Assembly: GCF_900198835.1 (NCBI RefSeq) | Contig: NZ_LT900021.1 | Span: 1-64,000, forward strand | Length of the DNA: 64,000 nucleotides | Reading direction: 5' to 3' | From: Thermococcus henrietii | GTDB taxonomy: Archaea > Methanobacteriota_B > Thermococci > Thermococcales > Thermococcaceae | Shown here: piece by piece, positions 44,349 to 52,548 of the stretch | Position numbering within the stretch: the stretch's first letter is position 1 | Layout of the letters: each line of letters opens with the position of its first letter | Translations under genes and position numbers: made by a program | Notes under the pieces: generated by a model | The model's database searches: none | What the model saw: only the letters and a program-made list of their open reading frames with translations | What the model was told of the DNA's origin: nothing

Positions 44349-46336
44349 GGCGCGCTTCCTTCCTGCTCCTCTTCCTTGTGCTCGGCTCTCTGCTCCTCGT
44401 GACGGCCCCGGTGCGGGCGGCGGGAGAAAGCTATTATGGCGTCTATGTTGAGCCAGGAGGATACATCAAGTTCCCGATTTCGCTTTCGTCTGATAGTTAT
44501 ACTTTTGTCATCATTGCGAGAGACACGAATGTCCAGCCATACACGACGTGGGGAGAGATTTACATTTATCCGCGCTTTAGCTATGGCTATGGCGATTTGA
44601 CGGCAAGAGACAGAATTTTCTGGCATGTTAAGGATACTCAGAGCGTCACTGAGGCTTATGTGACTGATACGTCACGTGAGCACATTGGTAGGACAAACTT
44701 GTACGTTGCCATGGTCCATCAGGACGAGACGACTAAAACTGTTGATACAATGTTTTACATTAACACAAGGCTTGTTGGAAGCGGTACTTTCAGTGGTTAT
44801 CTCGGAAATCTCACATTCTTCAGCATTGGAGATGGCTATCACAAGACGAGCGTTGAGGTGTTCTTTGTCTATGTTTACAGCAAGTTGTTGTCAGAACAAG
44901 AGATTCAGCAGATTTATGATAACCCTTGGAATCCCCCGACTGACGGTTTAGCCGCTTGGTATGCTCCCGACTCGGTAGATACCGCGAATAATGTCTGGAA
45001 AGATAAGCTTGGTAATTTTGATGCTACTATTGCAGTTGCATATGACTACATCAGGCTGTCCACAATTTCGAAGTTCACTGAGAGTCATGTTGCCAGTTTC
45101 AATGGTACTGGCTACTTTAGTGTCGTAAATGTTTCTCAGAGTTTGAACATTACGAATCAGATTACTGTCGAGGCTCTTGTGAGGCTTAAGGAGAAAGTGT
45201 ATAATTTTGAGTGGATTGCTGAAGGGCCGGGTTGGCAGTTTAGGTCGGTGACGGATGGGAATTATGCAATTGGGTTCTGGATTTACAATGGGACGAGTTG
45301 GGAGCCTCGTGTGCAATGGGCTTATGATGATGGCCTCCTTGGGAGCTGGTTAGACCTTATAGTCACGTACGATGGTAGTTATCTGAAGTTGTATGTGAAT
45401 GGGAAGTTGGTAGCGAGTACGGTGAGAACGGGGGATATAGATGTTCCGGCATTGTATTTTAAGATTGGAAGGGCGTTTACGGGGGACATAGCGTACGTTC
45501 GGGTGTGGTCGAGGAGCCTAAATTCTACCGAAATCCGCGAGATTTACGAGCACCCGCTCGACCCGCCTAAGGACGGCCTCGTCTTGTTCTACAGCCCGTA
45601 CAGTTACGACCCCACGAGCGGGAAGTGGCTCAATATTGCGCCCATCTTTCCCACCGTGCCCTTGGCGGAGGAGCTGGACGCTCAGAATTACGGCGCCGAG
45701 GCCGTGCGGGTTTCAATCCCTCAGCTGGCCGTTTACGACATCGAGAACAACTCCGAAATCCCGATTAGCAACGTCAGCGTCTCAATGCTCGCCAACAACA
45801 CGACGATAAGCCTCGTGCCGAGCCTGCTCACGTTGCCCTGGAACAGCACAGTAACGCTAAACGTGAGCGCGAGCGGGTACCTGCCGAGACTCTTGCAAAC
45901 TCCCACCAGCATCACCAGCCTCGCCGTGTATCTGTATCCCGCCCCGTCCGAGAACAGCACGACGACACCGCCGAACTGGACAAACAACTTCACAATGCCA
46001 GACATCAACGGCACCGGCTGGAGCGGGTGGCAGATTGGAAAAGAGGCTCTCTCCTTGAACTTTGACAAAGCAATCCAGCTGTTCTTCACGCAGAACCCGA
46101 ACAGCAAAGCACAGGCCTTCCTGCCCTTTGCCATCTGGCTTGGCATGACAGTCCTTGGCCTCGTCTTCAGTCAGAGCCCACTCGTAGCACTCACCCTCGG
46201 CGTCATCACGCAGGCAAGCCTCGCCGGCCTCGGCGCGAAACTCGACATGCGCCTCCTGCCTGGAGTTGTCACGCTCTACCTCTTCCTCTTCATATGGATT
46301 CTGAAAGACTTCATCGAAAGCCGGAAAGCTGATTGA
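44345..46336 (+). CDS. Double-LamG viral spike protein
   Basis: The 663-residue protein begins with a signal peptide (MRRASFLLLFLVLGSLLLV, cut after VRAAG likely). Two LamG/concanavalin A-like domains lie at about residues 30-205 and 245-405; each ends in a similar sequence (SKLLSEQEIQQIYDNPWNPP, then RSLNSTEIREIYEHPLDPP). A Thr/Asn-rich stalk and three C-terminal helices follow. PAV1 carries a similar twin-LamG protein of about this size. A host-attachment role is likely. The open frame extends 41 codons upstream out of phase with the previous gene and is not used. Confidence 0.85.
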   Translation: MRRASFLLLFLVLGSLLLVTAPVRAAGESYYGVYVEPGGYIKFPISLSSDSYTFVIIARDTNVQPYTTWGEIYIYPRFSYGYGDLTARDRIFWHVKDTQSVTEAYVTDTSREHIGRTNLYVAMVHQDETTKTVDTMFYINTRLVGSGTFSGYLGNLTFFSIGDGYHKTSVEVFFVYVYSKLLSEQEIQQIYDNPWNPPTDGLAAWYAPDSVDTANNVWKDKLGNFDATIAVAYDYIRLSTISKFTESHVASFNGTGYFSVVNVSQSLNITNQITVEALVRLKEKVYNFEWIAEGPGWQFRSVTDGNYAIGFWIYNGTSWEPRVQWAYDDGLLGSWLDLIVTYDGSYLKLYVNGKLVASTVRTGDIDVPALYFKIGRAFTGDIAYVRVWSRSLNSTEIREIYEHPLDPPKDGLVLFYSPYSYDPTSGKWLNIAPIFPTVPLAEELDAQNYGAEAVRVSIPQLAVYDIENNSEIPISNVSVSMLANNTTISLVPSLLTLPWNSTVTLNVSASGYLPRLLQTPTSITSLAVYLYPAPSENSTTTPPNWTNNFTMPDINGTGWSGWQIGKEALSLNFDKAIQLFFTQNPNSKAQAFLPFAIWLGMTVLGLVFSQSPLVALTLGVITQASLAGLGAKLDMRLLPGVVTLYLFLFIWILKDFIESRKAD

Positions 46337-46346
46337 GGTGGTGGGG

Positions 46347-46652
46347 ATGGCGAAAATGAGGAGATATGTTTCCAAGCCGGGCCATGCCAAGGCCCGGCGG
46401 AGAAAAAGGAACTGGATTCAAAAGGCCGTGAAACGGCCCGGCGAGCTGACGAGAAAACTTCACGGAAGCCTCGGAAAGAGAATAGTCGCCGCGACAAAAA
46501 GGCCTATCTGGACGAAGACAGGAGAAATCAACACCAACACACTGCGAGCCTTCACCAAGACCAAAGCCTACCAGCGCCTCGACACGCGGACAAAACAGCA
46601 GATACAGTTCGCGATAAGGGCCGAAGGATTTAGGAAGGACCGCAAAAGATAA
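46347..46652 (+). CDS. Small very basic viral protein
   Basis: The 101-residue protein is rich in Arg and Lys (KARRRKRNWIQKAVKRPGELTRK) with no membrane helix. GAGGTGGTGGGG precedes the ATG. It resembles virion DNA-condensing proteins in charge, and may coat the packaged genome. Function otherwise unknown. Confidence 0.72.
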   Translation: MAKMRRYVSKPGHAKARRRKRNWIQKAVKRPGELTRKLHGSLGKRIVAATKRPIWTKTGEINTNTLRAFTKTKAYQRLDTRTKQQIQFAIRAEGFRKDRKR

Positions 46653-46691
46653 CTTCCCACACTCTCCATTGTTTTTAGGAGTTGAGACAAA

Positions 46692-47273
46692 ATGGGACGC
46701 AGGCGGGGAAAGAAACACAGGAAAAATAACCCAAAGAAAACAAAATCCCCTACCTCTAACTTGATAATAGCAATAGATAGGAGTCAAAAGAGACTACAGA
46801 AAACCCGCGTGACAATATACTCATGGGTCGAGATAGAGGCAGGACCGCGTCATCAGGAACTGAAACAAAAAGGAGGATGGCTTAAGCACGTTGCCGAACT
46901 GCGAAAAGAACAGAGGGCCGGGTATAGAAAAAGATTCCATGAGAAATTTCCAACCCAACTCAGACCACTATTCAATAGAGTGGACATCTCACCAAATCCC
47001 CGTGTGTTCAGGAGGAGGTTAGAAACACAGAACTACAAGATACTGCTCCTTGAAGACAAGCTTTATGAAAAGCAAAAATTCCCACGAAACCGGGCAATAC
47101 CTGAGAACCAGGCGAAAAAAGACCCCAATTACCGGCCAGTGATGCTCGTTGCTGACAACGTTGCATACTTTGGCAGGGAAACCTATGAGAAGAAATATGA
47201 CAACAAGCCATTGTCCAAAGCAGAGATAAAAACCCGCCTTAGAAAACTTGGAATCAATCTCATAGAAGATTAA
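46692..47273 (+). CDS. Basic viral protein at the end of the structural block
   Basis: The 193-residue basic protein starts MGRRRGKKHRKNNPKKTK and is rich in Lys, Arg and Asn throughout, with a more folded helical C-terminal half (LSKAEIKTRLRKLGINLI). No strong Shine-Dalgarno is evident before the ATG (gttgagacaaa). Its stop abuts the folded RNA-like element at 47273. It probably binds nucleic acid. Confidence 0.68.
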   Translation: MGRRRGKKHRKNNPKKTKSPTSNLIIAIDRSQKRLQKTRVTIYSWVEIEAGPRHQELKQKGGWLKHVAELRKEQRAGYRKRFHEKFPTQLRPLFNRVDISPNPRVFRRRLETQNYKILLLEDKLYEKQKFPRNRAIPENQAKKDPNYRPVMLVADNVAYFGRETYEKKYDNKPLSKAEIKTRLRKLGINLIED

Positions 47274-47340
47274 CGGGGGAACGGCGTTCGCCAAGCCCAC
47301 CTCACGAGGTCAGAGACCTCACTCGGCGGGCAGCCCCCGT
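47273..47340. ncRNA. Folded RNA-like element between convergent viral blocks
   Basis: Outer arms aCGGGGG (47273-47279) and CCCCCGt (47334-47340) form a 7-bp stem. It encloses a GGC/GCC stem with a tetraloop (47283-47292) and a longer arm in which GCCC/GGGC (47295-47298/47328-47331) encloses GAGGTC/GACCTC (47306-47311/47315-47320). A T-rich run (ctattttta) follows. The pattern is a three-way junction, more elaborate than a simple terminator. Either a bidirectional terminator between converging operons or a viral small RNA fits. Confidence 0.55.
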
Positions 47341-47379
47341 CTATTTTTAGATTGGAGACAAGAATATATAAAGCTTACC

Positions 47380-48237
47380 TCAACGAATAACAATCCTGCG
47401 GGCACCCTGCTTGATGATAATCTCCTGCGAACGACCCCTTCTTTTAACATTACCCTCCAACACAACAACCTTAGCCCCAAGCTGATGAAGCTTTCTGATA
47501 TAATTATCAATGTCCACGTTGGCCCCGACATCCAGAATCACAGCAATAACCTCATCGAAGTACTCAACGTAGTCCAAGACCTGGCCTACCAACCGCTGAA
47601 GCTTGCTCCTGCTCTCTGCAATCTTAAGTTCAATGCCCACCTCAGAGCCAATAGCTATATCAATCTTTTGATTGCCTACTGATACCTGTCTCCTGACCCT
47701 ACTACCCAAACGTGCCCTCAGAAACTGATACAACTGCTTTTCAAAATCCTCCTCATCCCTCACCGCCTCAGGCTGGAAGTCTTGGAGCAAATCCAACACG
47801 TCAAGTTCCCGTTCCACTTCTTTGAAATTTTCCGCTTCAAATACATCCTCAAGAATAGCCTCCTCGCTCCTCTCACCCGGAGCCTCCTCAAACAGCTCCC
47901 GCCGGAACTCCTCCAGCTCCTGAACGACATCAGAATACTTAATTTTATACCTCTTAGCTAGATTGACAACATCCTCAAAGCTCAAATTCCTCGCCAGCTT
48001 GTCCACAATCTCAACCTTAGTCCTCAACGCTCGCCTCTCGCCAGTAAACGGGTCTGACTCATAAAGCGGAATCCTCTTCGCGCTGGCAATTCTGCGCAAC
48101 TGCTCAACCTTAAACCTCGAAAGAATCTCACGCTTAGCCTCCCCAATTTTCTTACGCCACTTAACCTCCTTCGCGGCCCTATCCGCAACCTTTTTAGTCG
48201 CGCCCCCAACCTTCTTAAGAAGGTCCGTGAACCCCAC
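47380..48237 (-). CDS. Viral protein with PD-(D/E)XK nuclease-like C-terminal domain
   Basis: The 285-residue protein starts at a GTG (MGFTDLLKKVGGATKK) with GGGGTG before it. An N-terminal lysine-rich helical region and a charged middle precede a C-terminal domain with KIDIAIGSEVGIELKIA, matching the D...ExK metal site of restriction-endonuclease-like folds, and a later QLVGQVLDYVEYF helix. It could cut or process viral or host DNA, or act in recombination. The upstream part of the longest frame lies in the zinc-finger gene and is not used. It is the last gene of the short leftward operon. Confidence 0.72.
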   Translation of the reverse strand: MGFTDLLKKVGGATKKVADRAAKEVKWRKKIGEAKREILSRFKVEQLRRIASAKRIPLYESDPFTGERRALRTKVEIVDKLARNLSFEDVVNLAKRYKIKYSDVVQELEEFRRELFEEAPGERSEEAILEDVFEAENFKEVERELDVLDLLQDFQPEAVRDEEDFEKQLYQFLRARLGSRVRRQVSVGNQKIDIAIGSEVGIELKIAESRSKLQRLVGQVLDYVEYFDEVIAVILDVGANVDIDNYIRKLHQLGAKVVVLEGNVKRRGRSQEIIIKQGARRIVIR

Positions 48238-48250
48238 TCGCCCCCACCCC

Positions 48251-48553
48251 TCACTTCTTCTTAGACCTCCTCTTAGAACCAGAAGACTTCTTGCCAGACT
48301 TCTTCCGCGAGGAAGACTTCTTAGACCCCGACTGACCAAAAAGCCCCGACAAATCCAACCCAAAGCCCGAGCCCGACTTCTTCTGCCGCCTCTTCGCCCG
48401 CTCCTCCTCCCTCTTCAGCTTACCCATGAAATCAAACGTCGAATAATCCAAAGCCTTCCCAAAAGGAGTATCCACCTTGTGAACCTTTGTGATATGCTGC
48501 TGGAGACCCTTCTTCGTCTTAAACCACTTCCCACAATAAGGGCACTCGGGCAT
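48251..48553 (-). CDS. Viral C2H2 zinc-finger protein
   Basis: The 100-residue protein has one clear C2H2 finger at its N-terminus (Cys4, Cys7, His20, His25, in CPYCGKWFKTKKGLQQH) and a long Ser/Lys/Arg-rich tail. C2H2 fingers are common in archaeal viruses and plasmids and rare in the host. GGGTGGTATT precedes the ATG. It lies 13 bases upstream of the nuclease-like gene in the same operon and probably binds viral DNA. Confidence 0.85.
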   Translation of the reverse strand: MPECPYCGKWFKTKKGLQQHITKVHKVDTPFGKALDYSTFDFMGKLKREEERAKRRQKKSGSGFGLDLSGLFGQSGSKKSSSRKKSGKKSSGSKRRSKKK

Positions 48554-48622
48554 AATACCACCCTAAAAAGAAACGATGTTAATAGTTATAAATTTTTTCG
48601 CTAAAATGTGAAATTGTTTAAA

Positions 48623-48928
48623 TCAAGAGGGAGCATAAGAGAACTCCAAGAGGTCGACCTCGACAATATCGCCCTCTCTGAGACCAAGAGCCTGCATTAT
48701 ATGCTTAGGAATCGTGATTTGTCCACGTGATGCGACTTTTCCATAAACCACTGCCTCTGAAATCCGTCTTATTGTCAACTTCGATTCGTCAAATTTGACT
48801 TTTTTGACTCGAATTTTAACAAAATCTCCATTTTTAAGCTTGAGATACTTCCTCGAGGTCTCTGGTAGAGTTATCCTGCCTCCACTGGAAATCTTTGCAT
48901 GAAACCTCAGCAAAACCTCTTCTGCCAT
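48623..48928 (-). CDS. Viral AbrB/SpoVT-like regulator, leftward
   Basis: The 101-residue protein has two AbrB-like swapped-hairpin repeats (SSGGRITLPETSRKYLKLKNG and a second copy around ASRGQITIPKHIMQALGLREG). The ATG at 48928 has GGAGGAG six bases before it; the longest frame adds five codons. It is encoded divergently from a related gene at 49118 across a 189-base region, so each may control both promoters, as in a lysis-type switch. Confidence 0.85.
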   Translation of the reverse strand: MAEEVLLRFHAKISSGGRITLPETSRKYLKLKNGDFVKIRVKKVKFDESKLTIRRISEAVVYGKVASRGQITIPKHIMQALGLREGDIVEVDLLEFSYAPS

Positions 48929-49084
48929 ATTGCTCTCCTCCATCGAGTTTATGTGGGAGATTCCTTATTGTGTGAATGTCCAGCATCATATATATCTTTT
49001 CCCACGACTGCTAAAAGCTCCCAATCTTTTTTGTTATTTTATCACATTTTCAAGAGAAAACCTTAAATATGTTGAGTATTCTAA

Positions 49085-49107
49085 TTAATGTGAAAATATC
49101 GCATTAA
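49085..49107. promoter_or_regulatory. Dyad operator between divergent AbrB genes
   Basis: TTAATGTG (49085-49092) and CGCATTAA (49100-49107) are an inverted repeat with 7 of 8 matches and a seven-base spacer. It spans the expected start of the rightward transcript, about 25 bases after the TATA-like CTTAAATAT (49062-49070), and ends near the ribosome binding site of the AbrB gene. A TATA-like run at about 48990 serves the leftward gene. This is a natural operator for either AbrB protein. Confidence 0.6.
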
Positions 49108-49117
49108 GGTGATGAAC

Positions 49118-49417
49118 ATGCGAAACAAAGAACCAATCGCAATATATTATGCCCGCCTCATGAAAAACGGGAGGATAATTATCCCCGAGGGGACCAGAAG
49201 CTTTCTCAAACTCAAGGAGGGGGATCAAGTTGAACTGAAAGTTAAGCCAGCTGAAGACGACGTATCTGCTCTTTTCATAAGCAACGTTGGAAAAAGAGGT
49301 CTTGTAGTAATCCCTAAGCACATCAGAGAGAGGCTTTCTCTCAAACCCGGCTCCTGGTTGGAGGTTACCCTTCTCGCGATATACAGACCAATAATACGCG
49401 CCGAGGGAAGCGTATGA
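49118..49417 (+). CDS. Viral AbrB/SpoVT-like regulator, rightward
   Basis: The 99-residue protein reads MRNKEPIAIYYARLMKNG and has the same two-repeat AbrB plan as the leftward gene (KNGRIIIPEGTRSFLKLKEG, then GKRGLVVIPKHIRERLSLKPG), so the two probably arose by duplication. AAGGTG six bases before the ATG sets the start, three codons into the longest frame. It overlaps the MCM gene by four bases, linking regulation to replication. Confidence 0.85.
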   Translation: MRNKEPIAIYYARLMKNGRIIIPEGTRSFLKLKEGDQVELKVKPAEDDVSALFISNVGKRGLVVIPKHIRERLSLKPGSWLEVTLLAIYRPIIRAEGSV

Positions 49418-52068
49418 GTGAGGAAATCAACTTCCAGTTTGCCCTTGGCTTCCTTCAGATGCTGAAAGAGAAGGGCAAGACAGAAGTTCCCGTTTCTGAA
49501 CTGCCAAACTCACTCAAGGAGGTTGCTAAAGTTTTAGGTTATAGTGAGACTACCACTGTCCCACTCACAGAGCTGGAGGAGTATATACACAAGGTTGGCG
49601 GGACAAATGTCCCAAATGTCCCGGCGTCCCAAACTGTCCCAAAAGCAATGGGACAAATTTCAGACCTTGTCCCATCTGTCCCAAGTGTCCCAACAACCAC
49701 CAACATTGATTTGGGACAAATTGAACTTTATCTTAAAGCCATAGGCAAAGTAGTTCCCAAATTAGATAGACCCTACAAAAGGCTGGCTGGTTATGTCATA
49801 ATAATGAATTCTCGTATTTCTGATGAAGAACTGAGGACAGAGCTATATGAGCTTGGCAAACTGGTATTCAATCAGGAGTATAATGACGAGACTATTAGGA
49901 AGGCCCTCAGTGCAGTTAAGAATTCTGGCCTTGGTTTCCCAACCAAGGACCGAAAGACAGGCATCATCTATTGGCGTCCTGACTCCGACGTAAAGGCCGA
50001 GATTATCGGGACTTATGAGATCCTGAAGAAGGAGCATGAGGTTCTTCAAAAGCAGGAAGAGCTCAAGCAGGCTGAGAGGGAGAAAGTCATAGAGGCGGCC
50101 ATTGACTTCTACGCGAATGTTTACAAGCAGAAAATCATTGACTTGACTACTTTCACTCACAAGGATTACCTCTTGGTTGACTGGCAGGAGCTTCGCTCTT
50201 ACAATCCTGAGCTGGCAGATTATGTCGTCGAGAACCCTGAAGATGCCATCGACGTCTTTGAAACGGCCCTTAAGATTTTCCGCAGAGACCGCCTGTTCCT
50301 TGAGCCGGGTGATTATGCTGTCCACTTCACGAACGTGGGCGAGCCGGTTCGCGTGAAGAACCTCAAGGACAGACAGCTCGGCAAGATGGTTACTGTCAGG
50401 GCCATGGTTTCTGGTGTTACGTCGAAGAAGAAGCTATTCTACAGGAAGATGGTCTTTGTCTGCCAGGATTGTGGATGGGAGACTGCAAGGATTCAGGACC
50501 CGATTGCTAAGGTTGAATGGCCCGCTAAGTGTGAGGCATGTGGTTCAAGGAACATTAAGGTTGACCCGAAGAAGAGCGAGGTTAGGGATATCGTCTTCTT
50601 TGCCCTTCAGGACATGGTTGAGGACCTCGGCAACAAGGAACAGCCCTCGAAGGTTTCTGCTTATATGCTCAGGCCTCACGCTTCGCTTGCCCCTGGCGAC
50701 CGCGTTCTTGTTACTGGCATCCTCCGGGACACCATCCACAGGGACAGGAGGCAGAACAATGACATGGTTCTAGAGGTCCTTCATGTGGAGTTTCTTGACG
50801 ACATTGGCGTCGGGGAGCTTTCCGAGGAGGACATTGCTGAAATTAAAAAGCTGAAGGAGAAGTACGGCGATGAGCTTCCAGATGCTGTGGCCCGCTCTCT
50901 TGCTCCGGGCATCTTCGCGGACCCCAAGCTCCTCCCTGAGCTTTGGTTCTTTAAGAAGGCGATTGTCTACGCGATTGCCAGCCCGAAGGAGCTTGGACCT
51001 GGCGACGAGAGGCTGTGGATTCACGTCTTAGCGGTCGGAGACAAGGGAACTGGAAAGAGCCGCATCATTAGGGACATTAAGAACGTTACCGTGGCGGTTT
51101 ATGGTGAAGGTGGCAATGTCAGCGGTGCGGGCCTCATTGGAATGCCAGAGCGTGAGGAGTTGACTGGCGAGTGGGTTTTCCGCGGTGGCTTGATGGTTAG
51201 GGCCAACGGTTTTGTCTTGGCTCTGGACGAGTTTGAGAAGGCAAAGGCAGATGATTATGCTAGAATGCACGGTGGAATGAGCTATGGAACTGTGGACTTC
51301 TCGAAGGCTTCAATTTCCACGACACTTAAAACCATGGAGAGTGTTATTGCCGCCGCGAATCCAGTCGGAGGATACTTCAATGACTACAAAGGAGTTTTTG
51401 AGCAGATTACTCTTCCATCTTCACTCCTCGACAGGTTTGATGTGATTTTTATCCTCCGTCAGCCGAAGGACTCAAAGGTCATTGAGGCCATATACGACCA
51501 TCAGGAGAAGTTTGAGAAAGGGTTGATAACGCGCGAGATTCCTGAGGACCTTCTAAGGAAGTTTTTCCTCTACGTGCGCGAGCTCCGGCCAGAGTTTACC
51601 GATGAGGCGTACAGAGAGATTAAGCGCTTTGGTCTGATGGTGAATAAAGCGCTGGTTAACGCGGGTTTCAAGTATAGCATGAGGTTGAGGGGAATTTTGA
51701 AGCGCCTTTCTCTTGCAAATGCTTTACTCAGGCTTTCAGAGAGAGTTGAGCTTAAGGACGTTCTGGCAGCGGAGGAGGTATTTACTGCAGCCATAAGGTC
51801 ATGGGGCGATAAAGACGTTGATTGGTCTATTCTCGGCCAGATTGAGGCTCAGGCGAGCAAAGAAGAGCTTGAGCTTTTGGAGAAAGTTGAAGCGGTCTTC
51901 AAGAAACTCCATGAGTACTACACGATTATTCCAGAATCAGAGATTATTGAGGCCCTGGAAGACTTAGGCCTCGATTCTGAGAAGGCTCGCTATGCTCTGG
52001 AGCTTGCTCATGAGCGTGGACTGGTTGTTGAGAGGGAGAAAGGGTGGATTTTAGCTTCACGCGCATGA
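49414..52068 (+). CDS. mcm: Viral MCM-type replicative helicase
   Basis: The 884-residue protein is a hexameric MCM helicase. A zinc site (Cys350, Cys353, Cys373, Cys376), Walker A GDKGTGKS (542-549), Walker B LALDEFEK (Asp605, Glu606), a sensor-1 AAANPVGG and the arginine finger Arg674 in SSLLDRFD are in the usual order, followed by a winged-helix-like C-terminus. It is much longer than typical archaeal MCMs (about 650-700 residues); the extra sequence is N-terminal, with a VP-rich segment at about 65-95 encoded by the heptamer array. T. kodakarensis also has extra MCM copies in virus-like integrated regions. It likely opens the viral origin. Confidence 0.95.
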   Translation: MSEEINFQFALGFLQMLKEKGKTEVPVSELPNSLKEVAKVLGYSETTTVPLTELEEYIHKVGGTNVPNVPASQTVPKAMGQISDLVPSVPSVPTTTNIDLGQIELYLKAIGKVVPKLDRPYKRLAGYVIIMNSRISDEELRTELYELGKLVFNQEYNDETIRKALSAVKNSGLGFPTKDRKTGIIYWRPDSDVKAEIIGTYEILKKEHEVLQKQEELKQAEREKVIEAAIDFYANVYKQKIIDLTTFTHKDYLLVDWQELRSYNPELADYVVENPEDAIDVFETALKIFRRDRLFLEPGDYAVHFTNVGEPVRVKNLKDRQLGKMVTVRAMVSGVTSKKKLFYRKMVFVCQDCGWETARIQDPIAKVEWPAKCEACGSRNIKVDPKKSEVRDIVFFALQDMVEDLGNKEQPSKVSAYMLRPHASLAPGDRVLVTGILRDTIHRDRRQNNDMVLEVLHVEFLDDIGVGELSEEDIAEIKKLKEKYGDELPDAVARSLAPGIFADPKLLPELWFFKKAIVYAIASPKELGPGDERLWIHVLAVGDKGTGKSRIIRDIKNVTVAVYGEGGNVSGAGLIGMPEREELTGEWVFRGGLMVRANGFVLALDEFEKAKADDYARMHGGMSYGTVDFSKASISTTLKTMESVIAAANPVGGYFNDYKGVFEQITLPSSLLDRFDVIFILRQPKDSKVIEAIYDHQEKFEKGLITREIPEDLLRKFFLYVRELRPEFTDEAYREIKRFGLMVNKALVNAGFKYSMRLRGILKRLSLANALLRLSERVELKDVLAAEEVFTAAIRSWGDKDVDWSILGQIEAQASKEELELLEKVEAVFKKLHEYYTIIPESEIIEALEDLGLDSEKARYALELAHERGLVVEREKGWILASRA
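49557..49718. repeat. Array of eleven TGTCCCA/TGGGACA heptamers inside mcm
   Basis: Heptamers start at 49557, 49599, 49608, 49617, 49625, 49635, 49649, 49668, 49677, 49686 and 49712; eight are perfect and three differ by one base. Three run in the reverse orientation, and 49600-49613 forms a palindrome (GGGACAaaTGTCCC). They occur in more than one codon phase (GTC-CCA, TCC-CAA, GGA-CAA, GGG-ACA), which is unexpected if only the protein were under selection. A replication-origin iteron array or operator is proposed. Confidence 0.75.
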
Positions 52069-52078
52069 GGTGGTAGCC

Positions 52079-52330
52079 ATGGTTAGGACGTTGGTGTATG
52101 CTGGCGATACCCTGGCGGCCCTTGTGGCCGAGGCCAGGTGGAAGGAGCAGTCCAGGACCGAGGAAGTGCCCGACATCGTAACCTGGCTCGAGCAGGAAAT
52201 CGCGGAGGCTCGCGAAACGGCGTTCTCTCTGAGCGTCAGGCAGGAGAACGGCGCGGAGTACTGGACGGGTTGGGCTGACTCGCTTGAGACGCTACTCAAG
52301 AAGATTCAGAGGGGGGAGGTGAGGGCATGA
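52079..52330 (+). CDS. Small viral protein after mcm
   Basis: The 83-residue acidic, helical protein begins MVRTLVYAGDTLAALVAEAR. GAGGTGGTAGCC precedes the ATG at 52079, three codons into the longest frame. It overlaps the next gene by four bases. The 52079-54420 run consists of small genes overlapping head to tail, likely one early transcript. Family not recognised. Confidence 0.7.
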   Translation: MVRTLVYAGDTLAALVAEARWKEQSRTEEVPDIVTWLEQEIAEARETAFSLSVRQENGAEYWTGWADSLETLLKKIQRGEVRA

Positions 52331-52548
52331 GGGCGGAGCTTTTCAGGTTGGAGCGGGTGCGAGTGAGAATTCATTACAGGGCGCTCGTTGGGGGAACGGG
52401 CTATCTTGGAGAGTTCATTCACGAGGCGAGAAATACAACTGAGCAGGAAGCCATCAAGCGCGCTCTCAAGGAGTTTGCGGAGGAACGCGCTGAGCAACTC
52501 TGTGATGGAGCAACACTAGAGATAAAGGTCGAGGAGGGTCGCTCATGA
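52327..52548 (+). CDS. Small viral protein (73 aa)
   Basis: This 73-residue protein begins MRAELFRLERVRVRIHYRALV, with beta strands then an acidic helix (EQEAIKRALKEFAEERAEQ), a pattern like small dsRBD- or DUF-type folds. GGGGGGAGGTGAGGGC precedes the ATG, and the gene overlaps both neighbours. Family not recognised. Confidence 0.68.
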   Translation: MRAELFRLERVRVRIHYRALVGGTGYLGEFIHEARNTTEQEAIKRALKEFAEERAEQLCDGATLEIKVEEGRS

